The position numbers and the translations under genes are program-made. Below are positions 16,515 through 24,518 of a stretch of DNA of 64,000 nucleotides, in pieces. Positions within the stretch are counted from its first letter, which is position 1. Each line of letters opens with the position of its first letter. The notes beneath the pieces were generated by a model. That model saw nothing but the letters and a program-made list of their open reading frames with translations, was not told the origin of the DNA and did no database searches. This DNA comes from Erythrobacter sp. HL-111 (GTDB lineage: Bacteria > Pseudomonadota > Alphaproteobacteria > Sphingomonadales > Sphingomonadaceae): contig NZ_LT629743.1 of NCBI RefSeq assembly GCF_900105095.1, positions 1,984,001-2,048,000 of the forward strand, written 5' to 3'.

Positions 16515-16948
16515 GCGCCCCTGCCCCGGCCTGTGCCGCCGCTCCTACCGGCGAACCGCTGCGCTTTGCCGGTTATGCCGGGCTGTTCGACCTCCCGGAT
16601 GCGGCCCGCGACACCATCCGGCGGGGCGCGTTCGCCGCATCGCTCGCGAGCCGCAGCTTCCCGCTCCCCCTGCTCTGGCAGCATCGTCCGGACCAGCGGA
16701 TCGGGGTTGTCGAGCACGCCTGCGAGGATGCCCGCGGTCTGCGCGTGATCGCGCGCATCGACCGGCCGCACTCGCGCGCCGCACAGCTCCTGCGTGGGGC
16801 AGGCGTGAGCGGCCTCAGCTTCGGCTATCGCGCCCGCCAGGCGCGCCGGTCCGAAGCCGGCCGCGAACTGCTCGAGATCGACCTGTTCGAAATCAGCCTC
16901 GTCACCCGCCCGATGCAGTTCGGCGCGCGCGTCCATCTCGTCGCCTGA
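16511..16948 (+). CDS. GTA prohead protease, HK97 family (gp4)
   Basis: A 145-residue serine protease of the U35 type. The catalytic His is in PLLWQHRPDQRIG and the Ser in GVSGLSFGYR, followed by ELLEIDLFEISLVTRPM with the conserved acidic residue. It trims the capsid precursor. The start is GTG at 16511 overlapping the previous stop; no ATG gives the conserved N-terminus (LRFAGYAGLFD). Confidence 0.9.
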   Translation: MSAPAPACAAAPTGEPLRFAGYAGLFDLPDAARDTIRRGAFAASLASRSFPLPLLWQHRPDQRIGVVEHACEDARGLRVIARIDRPHSRAAQLLRGAGVSGLSFGYRARQARRSEAGRELLEIDLFEISLVTRPMQFGARVHLVA

Positions 16949-17019
16949 ACCCGCGTTCGCCGGGGTCCCGGACATGCGCTCCCCGGCGGTTCTTTTCGTG
17001 CCAGCAGAAAGGTCTGATT

Positions 17020-18180
17020 ATGGAAACTCCCCTTAATAGCGACAGCGTTGTCGGCAACGTTCCGGCCGACCTCGAGGAAAGCTTCGACATCGTCGCCCGC
17101 CAGGACAAGGCCGAGGCCGAGATCCGCCGGTTGCGCGGCGATGTCGACGAGGTGAAGTCGCGGCTCGACAAGGTCGCCCGGGCCGCGACGCGCCCCTCGA
17201 TCGCCGGGCGGGAGACGCAGAGCGCCGAGGTGAAGGGCTTCGTCGAGGGCTATCTGCGCCGCGGCCGCGAGTCCGAGATCAAGTCGATCCAGGGCACCAC
17301 GCCCGGCGAGGGCGGCTATGCCGTGCCGCGCGAACTCGACGCGATCATCGCCCGCGAACTTACGGAGATCAGCCCGATCCGCACGATCGCGCAGGTGGTG
17401 AGAGTGGGCACCTCGGGCTATCGCAAGCTCATCGCCACCGGCGGCACCGCATCCGGCTGGGTCAGCGAGACCGCGGCCCGTCCCGCGACCTCGACTCCCG
17501 ATTTCGCCGAGATCGCCCCGCCGACCGGGGAACTCTACGCCAACCCGGCCGCGAGCCAGGCCATGCTCGATGACGTCGCCTTCGACCTCGAGGCCTGGCT
17601 TGCCGCCGAGATCGCGGCGGAGTTCGCCCGTGCCGAGGGGGCGGCCTTCGTGAATGGCACCGGCACCAACCAGCCCGAAGGCTTCCTCCGGGCTCCGACC
17701 GGCCTCGCCGCTGACGACACCCGGGCCTTCGGGCAGTTGCAGTACATCGGCTCGGGCAGCGCGACCGGCTTCGATGACGAGCCGGACGCGAAGCTGATCG
17801 ACCTCATCCATTCGCTCAAGGCCGGCCACCGCCAGGGGGCCTGCTTCGTGATGAATTCGACCACGCTCGCCGCCGTCCGCAAGCTCAAGACGTCCGATGG
17901 TGCCTTCCTCTGGCAGCCCGGACTCGTCGAAGGCCAGCCCGACCGGCTGCTCGGCTATCCGGTGATCGAAGCCGAGGACATGCCCGACATCGAAGGCGGC
18001 GCCTTCCCCATCGCCTTCGGCAATTTCCGGCACGGCTACCTGGTCACCGAGCAGGGCGCGACGAAGCTCCTGCGCGATCCCTTCACGAACAAGCCCTTCG
18101 TCCATTTCTACGCCACCCGGCGGATCGGCGGCCAGGTGCTCGACAGCAACGCGATCAAGCTGCTCAAGATCGAGGCCTGA
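17020..18180 (+). CDS. GTA major capsid protein, HK97 fold (gp5)
   Basis: A 386-residue phage capsid. Residues 20-60 form a coiled-coil scaffold (delta) region rich in Lys/Glu/Arg, expected to be cut off by the upstream protease; the mature shell probably begins near the KSIQGTTPGEGGYAVPRELD segment. Then come the typical HK97 blocks AEFARAEGAAFVNGTGTNQPEGFL and LLGYPVIEAEDMP. Start at the ATG 17020, 71 bases after the protease gene. Confidence 0.94.
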   Translation: METPLNSDSVVGNVPADLEESFDIVARQDKAEAEIRRLRGDVDEVKSRLDKVARAATRPSIAGRETQSAEVKGFVEGYLRRGRESEIKSIQGTTPGEGGYAVPRELDAIIARELTEISPIRTIAQVVRVGTSGYRKLIATGGTASGWVSETAARPATSTPDFAEIAPPTGELYANPAASQAMLDDVAFDLEAWLAAEIAAEFARAEGAAFVNGTGTNQPEGFLRAPTGLAADDTRAFGQLQYIGSGSATGFDDEPDAKLIDLIHSLKAGHRQGACFVMNSTTLAAVRKLKTSDGAFLWQPGLVEGQPDRLLGYPVIEAEDMPDIEGGAFPIAFGNFRHGYLVTEQGATKLLRDPFTNKPFVHFYATRRIGGQVLDSNAIKLLKIEA

Positions 18181-18324
18181 CGCCCCTCGCCTACCCCTCC
18201 CCGGGACGCACGGGTTCCCCCTGCCCGCGCGTCCCGTTCACTGGCGCCCGCGCCGCCTCGCCCTGCCCGGGCGGTGCGGGCGCTTTCGTGTGTTTTGTCG
18301 TCCTCAACCTTTCGGGAGACCGCA

Positions 18325-18891
18325 ATGCGACGGACCATCGTGCAGCCGGCCAGCCTGGCCGGCGAGCCGCTGGGCGAACTCAAATCCTGGCTCGGGATCA
18401 CCCGCCCGGCCGACGACACGATGCTCGTCGCTCTGCTCGAAGCAAGCCACGCCTTGTGCGAAGCCTTCACCGGCCGGGTGCCGCTGGCCCAGCTGGTCGA
18501 GGAAGAACTGCCCTTTTTGGGCGGCGCGCACGATCTCGCGGTGGAACCGGTGCGCGCCCTCGTCTCGGTCGAGGAGATCGCGGACGATGCGACACGCCTG
18601 CCACTCGCTGGCGAGGACTACGACTTCGCCATCGCCGCGGGCGGCAGGGCACGGATCTCCTTTTCGAGCCGGGGCGACGGCCGGACCCTTGCGGTCCGGG
18701 TCGAGGCCGGCATCGCGGCCGACTGGGCCAGCCTGCCCCCGCCGCTGCGCCAGGGCATCATCAGGCTGGCCGCGCATCATTTCCGCGAGCGCGACCGGCC
18801 GGCCGAGGCCCGCTCTGCTCAGGCCGGTGTCGCCGCCCCGGCCAGCGTCACCGCCCTGTGGCTTCCCTGGCGCGTCCGGAAGCTCGCATGA
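18325..18891 (+). CDS. GTA head-tail connector protein (gp6)
   Basis: A 188-residue gp6-like connector. The N-terminal LGELKSWLGITRPADDTMLVALLEAS pattern is the usual phage head-tail adaptor start, followed by DYDFAIAAGGRARISF and a C-terminal LPPPLRQGIIRLAAHHFRERD. It docks to the portal ring. The ATG at 18325 has a good ribosome binding site (CGGGAG) and starts the conserved region. It overlaps the next gene by ATGA. Confidence 0.85.
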   Translation: MRRTIVQPASLAGEPLGELKSWLGITRPADDTMLVALLEASHALCEAFTGRVPLAQLVEEELPFLGGAHDLAVEPVRALVSVEEIADDATRLPLAGEDYDFAIAAGGRARISFSSRGDGRTLAVRVEAGIAADWASLPPPLRQGIIRLAAHHFRERDRPAEARSAQAGVAAPASVTALWLPWRVRKLA

Positions 18892-19052
18892 TCGAGGCGC
18901 AAAGCAATGTCGATGCGGTGATCGCCTCTCTTGCGCGCCATGCCGAGCGGCGAGCCGCGCGAATGCAAAGCGATCGAAGCGCCTCCCGCACCGGTCCGGA
19001 CCACGCCTGGCGCTCGGCCAGCGCCCTCTGGCCCGGCTTCGCACAGGATTGA
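18888..19052 (+). CDS. small GTA protein (gp7 position)
   Basis: A 54-residue basic, Arg/Ala-rich protein lying where RcGTA has g7, between the connector and the DUF3168 protein. It overlaps the connector stop (ATGA) and is followed after two bases by the next start. No motif seen; called from position and tight packing. Confidence 0.6.
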   Translation: MIEAQSNVDAVIASLARHAERRAARMQSDRSASRTGPDHAWRSASALWPGFAQD

Positions 19053-19054
19053 CC

Positions 19055-19450
19055 ATGGAAAACGCATTGAGAGCGCAGCTCATCGAATGGTTGCGTGCTG
19101 CCCCCGACCTTTCCGCGATCAACACGATCGAGGAGGAAGTGCCGCTCGGCGCGAGCGCGCCCTGGCTCGGGATCGCGGCGAGCGCGTCGGCCGACTGGGG
19201 GACAAAGGACCGCCCGGGCCGCGAAGTGCGGCTCGCGCTCGAACTCGAAAGCCGCACCGATGATCCGGCCGCCGACGCAGAACTGCTTTCGGCGATCGAA
19301 CGCCGGGTGCTCGCTTTCGACCCGTCTCCCACCGCCTTCGAACTTGCCTCGATCCGCTTCTTGCGCGCGCGCAGCGAGGCGCGCGCGAACAACCTGCGCG
19401 GTGCCCTGCTCGAATTCCGTTTTCGCATTTTCGAACCCACCGAGGAGTAA
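19055..19450 (+). CDS. GTA DUF3168 tail terminator-type protein (gp8)
   Basis: A 131-residue DUF3168 protein. The family pattern is seen in LRAQLIEWLRAAPDLSAIN, PWLGIAASASADWGTKDRPGRE and the C-terminal RANNLRGALLEFRFRIFEP. DUF3168 proteins complete the tail tube and join it to the head. Start chosen at the ATG 19055 right after the gp7 stop. Confidence 0.85.
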   Translation: MENALRAQLIEWLRAAPDLSAINTIEEEVPLGASAPWLGIAASASADWGTKDRPGREVRLALELESRTDDPAADAELLSAIERRVLAFDPSPTAFELASIRFLRARSEARANNLRGALLEFRFRIFEPTEE

Positions 19451-19455
19451 CGCCC

Positions 19456-19863
19456 ATGCCAGCCCAGAACGGCGCCGCCTTCCTGCTCAAGATCGGCGAC
19501 GGCACAGCTTCGCCCGCCTACGAAACGGTCGCGGGCCTCAGGACCACCCAGATGTCGATCAACGGCGACCCGGTCGTCGTCACCCACAAGCAATCGGCGG
19601 GATGGCGCGATCTCCTGTCGGGGGCCGGAACCCGCTCGGTTTCGGTGAGCGCAGCCGGCATCTTCCTCGGCAGCGCCGCGGAAAGCCGGGTTCGCGGCCA
19701 CGCCCTCGCCGGGACGATCGACGACTACGAGCTCGCCTTCGAGGGCGGCGAGCGCCTGCGTGGTCGGTTCCTCGTCCAGCGGCTCGACTATTCGGGCGAT
19801 TTCAATGGCGAGCGCACCTACACGCTGCAGCTCGAAAGCTCCGGTCCGGTGGTGAGCGCATGA
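19456..19863 (+). CDS. GTA major tail tube protein (gp9)
   Basis: A 135-residue phage major tail protein of the TP901-1 type: N-terminal NGAAFLLKIGDGTASPAYETVAGLR, central GWRDLLSGAGTRSVSVSAAGIF and C-terminal ERTYTLQLESSGPV. It builds the tail tube. It has an ATGA junction with the next gene. Confidence 0.9.
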   Translation: MPAQNGAAFLLKIGDGTASPAYETVAGLRTTQMSINGDPVVVTHKQSAGWRDLLSGAGTRSVSVSAAGIFLGSAAESRVRGHALAGTIDDYELAFEGGERLRGRFLVQRLDYSGDFNGERTYTLQLESSGPVVSA

Positions 19864-20174
19864 CGAGGCCCGCCAACCCCGTCCGCGGGGAAACGACCCT
19901 CGCGGTCGCGGGCACCGAGCACGTCCTGCGTCCGAGTTTCGAAAGCCTGGTGGCGGCGGAGGAGGAACTCGGTTCGCTTTTCGCGCTCGTCGAACGGGCG
20001 TCGGAGGGCGCGCTGACGCTCCGGGAAATGCGCGCGCTCCTGTGGCACTGCATGGCGGCGGAGAGCCGGCCCAGCCGCGAAGCGGTCGGCGAAGCCCTGC
20101 TCGAAACGGGGCTCGTCGCCGCCACACGGCCGGTCCGCGCGATCCTCGCCCAGGTCATCCAGGGCGGCGGATGA
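19860..20174 (+). CDS. GTA gp10 family protein
   Basis: A 104-residue protein with the gp10 pattern: RGETTLAVAGTEHVLRPSFESLVAAEEELG, then LRALLWHCM-like helix and a helical C-terminus. In relatives it is a tail-assembly chaperone-type protein. It overlaps gp9 upstream and the next small gene downstream (ATGA both sides). Confidence 0.82.
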   Translation: MTRPANPVRGETTLAVAGTEHVLRPSFESLVAAEEELGSLFALVERASEGALTLREMRALLWHCMAAESRPSREAVGEALLETGLVAATRPVRAILAQVIQGGG

Positions 20175-20371
20175 ACCGGACCTTCGGCGAAATGGCGGCG
20201 CGGGCCAGCGCGCTCGCGGCGCAAGCGCTCGGTTGGAGCCCGGCGCAATTCTGGACATCGACCCCGCGCGAGCTGGCGCTGGCCCTGCAACCCCTGAGCG
20301 GTCACGCGGGCGCCGAAGCTCCGAGCCGGGAGGAAATCGACCGAATGATGGAGCGAGACCGGCATGGCTGA
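20171..20371 (+). CDS. small tail assembly chaperone (gp10.1 position)
   Basis: A 66-residue protein containing GWSPAQFWTSTPRELALALQPL, the recognised phage tail assembly chaperone (TAC/DUF2376-type) motif. It overlaps gp10 and the tape measure gene (8 bases). Tail chaperones wrap the tape measure before tube polymerisation. Confidence 0.82.
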   Translation: MNRTFGEMAARASALAAQALGWSPAQFWTSTPRELALALQPLSGHAGAEAPSREEIDRMMERDRHG

Positions 20372-20936
20372 CACATTCGACGAACTCGTGATCGATCTGC
20401 GGGCCAGCACGGAGGGTTTCGCGGCTGATCTCGAAAGCGTCCGCGGCTCGATCGACGCGTCGCTGATCGATGGCTTCGACAGGGCCGGCGCGACGCTCGA
20501 GCGTGGTCTGCTCTCGGCGCTGCGGCGCGGCAGCCTGGGTTTCGAAGATCTCAGGCGTCTCGCCTTGCGCGCCCTCGACGACATCGCCGGGCACGCGCTG
20601 CAATCGGGCTTCGGCGAGGTTTTCGGCTCGTCCGGCGGAGGGCTCGGCGGCTTTCTCGCCCAGTCCTTCGGCGCCCTGCTCGGCCTTCCGGGGCGCGCGA
20701 CGGGCGGGCCGGTCTCGCCCGGCCGAGGATTTCTGGTCGGGGAGCGTGGCCCGGAAATCTTCGTGCCGACGACAGCCGGTCGGATCGAACCCACGCGAAC
20801 AGGGGGTGCAGGGGCACGCGACGTGCGCGTGGCGATCCAGCTGAGCACGCCTGCCGAGACGGCCGCCCCGGCCGCGATGCGCCGCTCTTCCCGGCAACTC
20901 GCCAGCGCCGTGCGGCGCGCGCTCGAGCAGGCCTGA
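20364..20936 (+). CDS. GTA tape measure protein (gp11), short
   Basis: A 190-residue protein, short for a tape measure but normal for GTAs, which have short tails. It has an N-terminal helix region, a hydrophobic Gly-rich segment (about residues 85-115) that may insert in a membrane, and the ATGGPVSPGRGFLVGERGPEIFVP stretch (about residues 112-135) shared by the C-termini of many tape measure proteins. Confidence 0.87.
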   Translation: MADTFDELVIDLRASTEGFAADLESVRGSIDASLIDGFDRAGATLERGLLSALRRGSLGFEDLRRLALRALDDIAGHALQSGFGEVFGSSGGGLGGFLAQSFGALLGLPGRATGGPVSPGRGFLVGERGPEIFVPTTAGRIEPTRTGGAGARDVRVAIQLSTPAETAAPAAMRRSSRQLASAVRRALEQA

Positions 20937-20952
20937 GCAAGGGGGGCAGGAC

Positions 20953-23277
20953 ATGGCATTCTGGCTGGCGCGCGAGCGGCGCGCGCAGGAAACGACTTTC
21001 ATCCAGCGGTTCGATCCGCGCTTCTGGACCATCAACTTTCCCCGCCCGGCAATGGCTTCGGTGGTGGCGGAGGGTCCGGACGCGGTTCGCGTCGATGTCG
21101 AACTCCACCACGAAGACGAACTCGTCGGTCTGATCTGGGAAAGCGTGGACCGCTTCGACCACCCGCTTCTGGGCTATGCGACCGATCGCGATTACTCGCA
21201 CACGAGCCTCAGCTTTCGCTGGCGCTCCGAAGGCCTGATCCCGCTCGACCAGCCGAACGGCCCGACCCTCACGATCGAAGGCCGCGATGCAGCAGGCACG
21301 GTCAGGGTCTGGTACGTGAGGCTCTGGAATTATGCCGAGGGATCGCCCACCGACGCCCGCATCACCTTGCCCTTCTCGGCGCTCGAAAGCGGCTACACCC
21401 TGCCCGGCGAACCGGTCCATCCTGCGGATATCGACCGGATGTTCATTTCCATCGTCGCCCCGGGCTACAATCCCGAAAGCACCGCGCCCCTTCCCGGGCG
21501 AGTCAACGGCCGGGTCATCATGTCCGAGATCGAAGCCGATGGCGGACGGGCCATGCTCGAAACGGGGGACGTGCTGCTGCCGATCCATGGCCTGCGGATG
21601 GCGACGGCCTACGACGATGCCTACAATCAGACCCCTGCGCGTTTGCTGCGCAACATCGTCGGGCTCGGCTATCGCTCGGACATCGTCCATTACGTCGGGA
21701 TGAGCCATTTCATGCGGCTCGCCCGGACCGCTGGCGGCGCGCTGCTCGCGGAGCCTTCGGGCCGGATCTGCGAACCGGCGAAATCGTGGCATGACGCTTT
21801 TTTAGAACTCGCCCGGGAGAACGGTCTCGAGGTGATCGTCTCGCTCTCCTACGAATTGTTCGACGACTATTGCCCGGAAGACTGGAAGCAGCGCACGGCC
21901 GCGGGTCTGCCGGCGCTCACGGGGTGGTCGCCGCCTTCGACGCTGCTTTCCCCGGCCAGCGCCCCGGCGATGGGCTGGCTTGCCGAGGTCGCGCGAGGCT
22001 TCGTGGCGATGCTGCGCGCGGCGAACCTGCCGGTGCGGTTCCAGATCGGCGAGCCCTGGTGGTGGATCACCACAGCGGGTGAAATCTGCCTTTGCGACGA
22101 CGCTGCAAGGGCGGCGCTTGGCGGGGAGCCGGTTGCGATCGGCGACCTGCGCCAGCCCCTGGGGCAGGAAGCGATCGCCCTGCTCGATGCAGCCGGCGCC
22201 CTCCTCGCCGATTCCACCGCTGCCCTCACCGCCGCCGTCCGCGATGCCGCCGAGGGGCCTGCCGAGGTCCTTCTCCTCGCGTTCATGCCGACGATCCTTG
22301 ATCCGGCGATGCCCGAAGTTCACCGTGCCAACCTGCCGCAAAGCTGGGCGGCACCGGCGTTCGATCGCCTCCAGCTGGAAGATTACGACTGGCTGACCGC
22401 GGGAGCGGACGGGCTACGCCGACAGGGCTATGCCTTCGCCGATGCGAAGCTCGGCTATCCGCCCGGCCAGCAGGATTACCTCGCGGGCTTCGTCCTCGAC
22501 CCGGCGGATGCGGAAAGCTTCTGGCCGCGCATCGACCGCGGCATCGACGAAGCCGCCGCCCGCGGCATCGCGCGGCAATACGTCTGGGCGCTGCCCCAGG
22601 TCACGCGCGACGGCTACACCCGCCTTCCTCCAACCGGGACCAGCGACATGCAATCCTTCGACGATGTGCTCTACCCCTTCGCACTGGGCCGCAACACCGC
22701 CGTGGCGCCGGAATTCTCGACCTCGATCGCGCTGACCGCGTCCGGGCATGAGCGGCGCAACGCGCTCTGGTCGGACGCGCTGATGCATTTCGATGTCGGT
22801 CCCGGCATCCGCTCCGAAGCCGAACTGGCCGAACTCATCGCCTTCTTCCGCGCCCGCTACGGCCCGGCGCGAGGGTTTCGCATCAGCGATCCGTACGACC
22901 ACAGCTCGAACGGCATGACGGGTGTTCCGACGATGCTGGACCAATTGATCGGGACGGGCGACGGGCTGAGAGCCGATTTCCCGCTCGTGAAGACCTACGG
23001 CACCGGACCCGAGCCGCAGGTCCGGCCGATCACGCGCCCACGCGGCGACACGCTCCTCGTGAGTGTCGCGGGCACGCCGAGCGCCGACTGGACGCTAGGG
23101 CCGCTCGGCATCATCCGGTTCCTCGCAGCGCCGCCGGAAGGGGCGGAAGTTCGCGCGGGCTTCCTGTTCGACGTGCCGGTCCGCTTCGCCGAGGACCGGA
23201 TCGACATCGCCGGCGTCAATTTCGCCGCTGGGGAAGCGCCGAGCATCCCGCTCGTCGAACTGCGAGAGGCTCGCTGA
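20953..23277 (+). CDS. large GTA gp12-position protein: N-terminal glycosidase-like barrel plus C-terminal DUF2460
   Basis: A 774-residue protein. The last 200 or so residues (from about 560) are the DUF2460/gp12 domain: AVAPEFSTSIALTASGHERRN, WSDALMHFDVGPGIRSEAEL, FFRARYGPARGFRISDP and QLIGTGDGLRADFPLVKTYG. Residues 1-560 are absent from the roughly 210-residue RcGTA gp12. They hold a beta-rich opening (RFWTINFPRP...), then a region with features of a TIM-barrel glycosidase or non-contractile tail-sheath protein (DIVHYVGMSHFMRL, FLELARENGLEVIVSLSYELFDD, PVRFQIGEPWWW). It probably forms part of the distal tail. Assignment of the N-terminal part is tentative. Confidence 0.82.
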   Translation: MAFWLARERRAQETTFIQRFDPRFWTINFPRPAMASVVAEGPDAVRVDVELHHEDELVGLIWESVDRFDHPLLGYATDRDYSHTSLSFRWRSEGLIPLDQPNGPTLTIEGRDAAGTVRVWYVRLWNYAEGSPTDARITLPFSALESGYTLPGEPVHPADIDRMFISIVAPGYNPESTAPLPGRVNGRVIMSEIEADGGRAMLETGDVLLPIHGLRMATAYDDAYNQTPARLLRNIVGLGYRSDIVHYVGMSHFMRLARTAGGALLAEPSGRICEPAKSWHDAFLELARENGLEVIVSLSYELFDDYCPEDWKQRTAAGLPALTGWSPPSTLLSPASAPAMGWLAEVARGFVAMLRAANLPVRFQIGEPWWWITTAGEICLCDDAARAALGGEPVAIGDLRQPLGQEAIALLDAAGALLADSTAALTAAVRDAAEGPAEVLLLAFMPTILDPAMPEVHRANLPQSWAAPAFDRLQLEDYDWLTAGADGLRRQGYAFADAKLGYPPGQQDYLAGFVLDPADAESFWPRIDRGIDEAAARGIARQYVWALPQVTRDGYTRLPPTGTSDMQSFDDVLYPFALGRNTAVAPEFSTSIALTASGHERRNALWSDALMHFDVGPGIRSEAELAELIAFFRARYGPARGFRISDPYDHSSNGMTGVPTMLDQLIGTGDGLRADFPLVKTYGTGPEPQVRPITRPRGDTLLVSVAGTPSADWTLGPLGIIRFLAAPPEGAEVRAGFLFDVPVRFAEDRIDIAGVNFAAGEAPSIPLVELREAR

Positions 23278-24089
23278 TGCGCGTGTTTTTCGACCGGGAG
23301 CTCGATACCGCCGCGACATTCTGGCGGGTCTACCGACGCGACGGGGTGGCGCTCGGCTTCACCAGCCATGACCGCGATCTCTTCTGCGGGGGCATCATGC
23401 ACAAGGCGGCCCCGGGCATGGTTCCTTCGGCCATCCGGCTTAATGCCGACCTGTCGCGCGACAACGCCGAGGTCGAGGGAGTGTTGAGCCACGATTCGAT
23501 CCGCGCGGACGAACTCGCGGCGGGCCTGTTCGATCAGGCCGCGATCGAGATCGGGATCGTCGACTGGGAATTGCTCGACTGGCATGTGCTCTATTCGGGC
23601 CGGCTCGGCCGGATCGAAAGCGACGACCGCAGCTTCGCAGCCGAACTCAAGTCCGCCAAGCAGGACCTCGAACAGGACATCGTGCCGCGGACCAGCCCGA
23701 CTTGCCGCGCCGCGTTCTGCGGCCCCGGCTGCGGCCTGTCCGCGATCCGGTTCACGAGCATTCGCACCCTGGCGGATCTCGACTTCGATCGCAATCGCGC
23801 CCGCTTCGCATCGCTCGATGCGGCGGCCTGCATCAATGGGCGCGTCCGGTTCCTCGAGGGTCCCCAGACAGGCCTTGCGCTCGGCATCGTGGGCGGAAGC
23901 GGCGACTGGGTGACGCTCGACCGACCTCTGGCCGGGGGCACACCGCTTGGGGCGAGGGCCGAGATCAGGGAAGGGTGCGACCGCACGCTCGCGACCTGCG
24001 CCTCGCGGTTCGGGAACGCGCTCAATTTCCGCGGGGAGCCCTTCCTTCCGGGCAACGACCTGCTGGCGCGACACGGTGCCGGTGGATGA
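23277..24089 (+). CDS. GTA hub protein, DUF2163 (gp13)
   Basis: A 270-residue protein of the phage BR0599/DUF2163 family. N-terminus FDRELDTAATFWRVYRRDGVALGFTSHDRDL, then LLSGRLG-type strands; four cysteines in FCGPGCG-like and CDRTLATCASRFGN contexts, followed by NFRGEPFLPGNDLL. In the RcGTA particle structure the equivalent protein binds an iron-sulfur cluster through such cysteines. Its start shares the A of the previous stop (TGATG). Confidence 0.9.
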   Translation: MRVFFDRELDTAATFWRVYRRDGVALGFTSHDRDLFCGGIMHKAAPGMVPSAIRLNADLSRDNAEVEGVLSHDSIRADELAAGLFDQAAIEIGIVDWELLDWHVLYSGRLGRIESDDRSFAAELKSAKQDLEQDIVPRTSPTCRAAFCGPGCGLSAIRFTSIRTLADLDFDRNRARFASLDAAACINGRVRFLEGPQTGLALGIVGGSGDWVTLDRPLAGGTPLGARAEIREGCDRTLATCASRFGNALNFRGEPFLPGNDLLARHGAGG

Positions 24090-24514
24090 GCGCCGGGACA
24101 AGCGAGGCGGCGCGCCTCGTCGAAGCGGCACGCTCGATGATCGGTTGCCCCTTCCTCCTGTTCGGCCGGAACCCTGCGACGGGGCTCGATTGCATCGGCC
24201 TCGTCGCGGCCTGCCTCGCCGCGATCGGCCGCGAACATTTCGCGCCGGTCGGCTACGGCTTGCGCAACCGGTCGATCGACGGCCTCCTCGACTGCGCCGT
24301 GCGGTCCGGGTTCGTCCCGGTTTCGGGGCCGCTCCGGCCCGGCGACATCGCGCTCGTCGGCCCTGCGCCCGGCCAGCACCACCTGCTCGTGATCGAACAA
24401 CCCCGCGCGGTGATCCACGCCCATGCGGGCCTGCGCCGCGTGGTCCGCGAACCGGTGGCGGGCGAGCTCGATCGGATCATGCACTGGCGGCTTGGACCGC
24501 GAGAAGGAGCTTAG
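24086..24514 (+). CDS. GTA NlpC/P60 cell-wall peptidase (gp14)
   Basis: A 142-residue NlpC/P60-fold peptidase. The catalytic Cys is in GLDCIGLVAA (about residue 37) and the His in PGQHHLLVIE (about residue 93), with HAHAGLRRV near the end. In GTAs and phages it opens peptidoglycan of the recipient cell. It overlaps the gp13 stop (ATGA) and ends five bases before the next start. Confidence 0.9.
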   Translation: MSAGTSEAARLVEAARSMIGCPFLLFGRNPATGLDCIGLVAACLAAIGREHFAPVGYGLRNRSIDGLLDCAVRSGFVPVSGPLRPGDIALVGPAPGQHHLLVIEQPRAVIHAHAGLRRVVREPVAGELDRIMHWRLGPREGA

Positions 24515-24518
24515 TCCC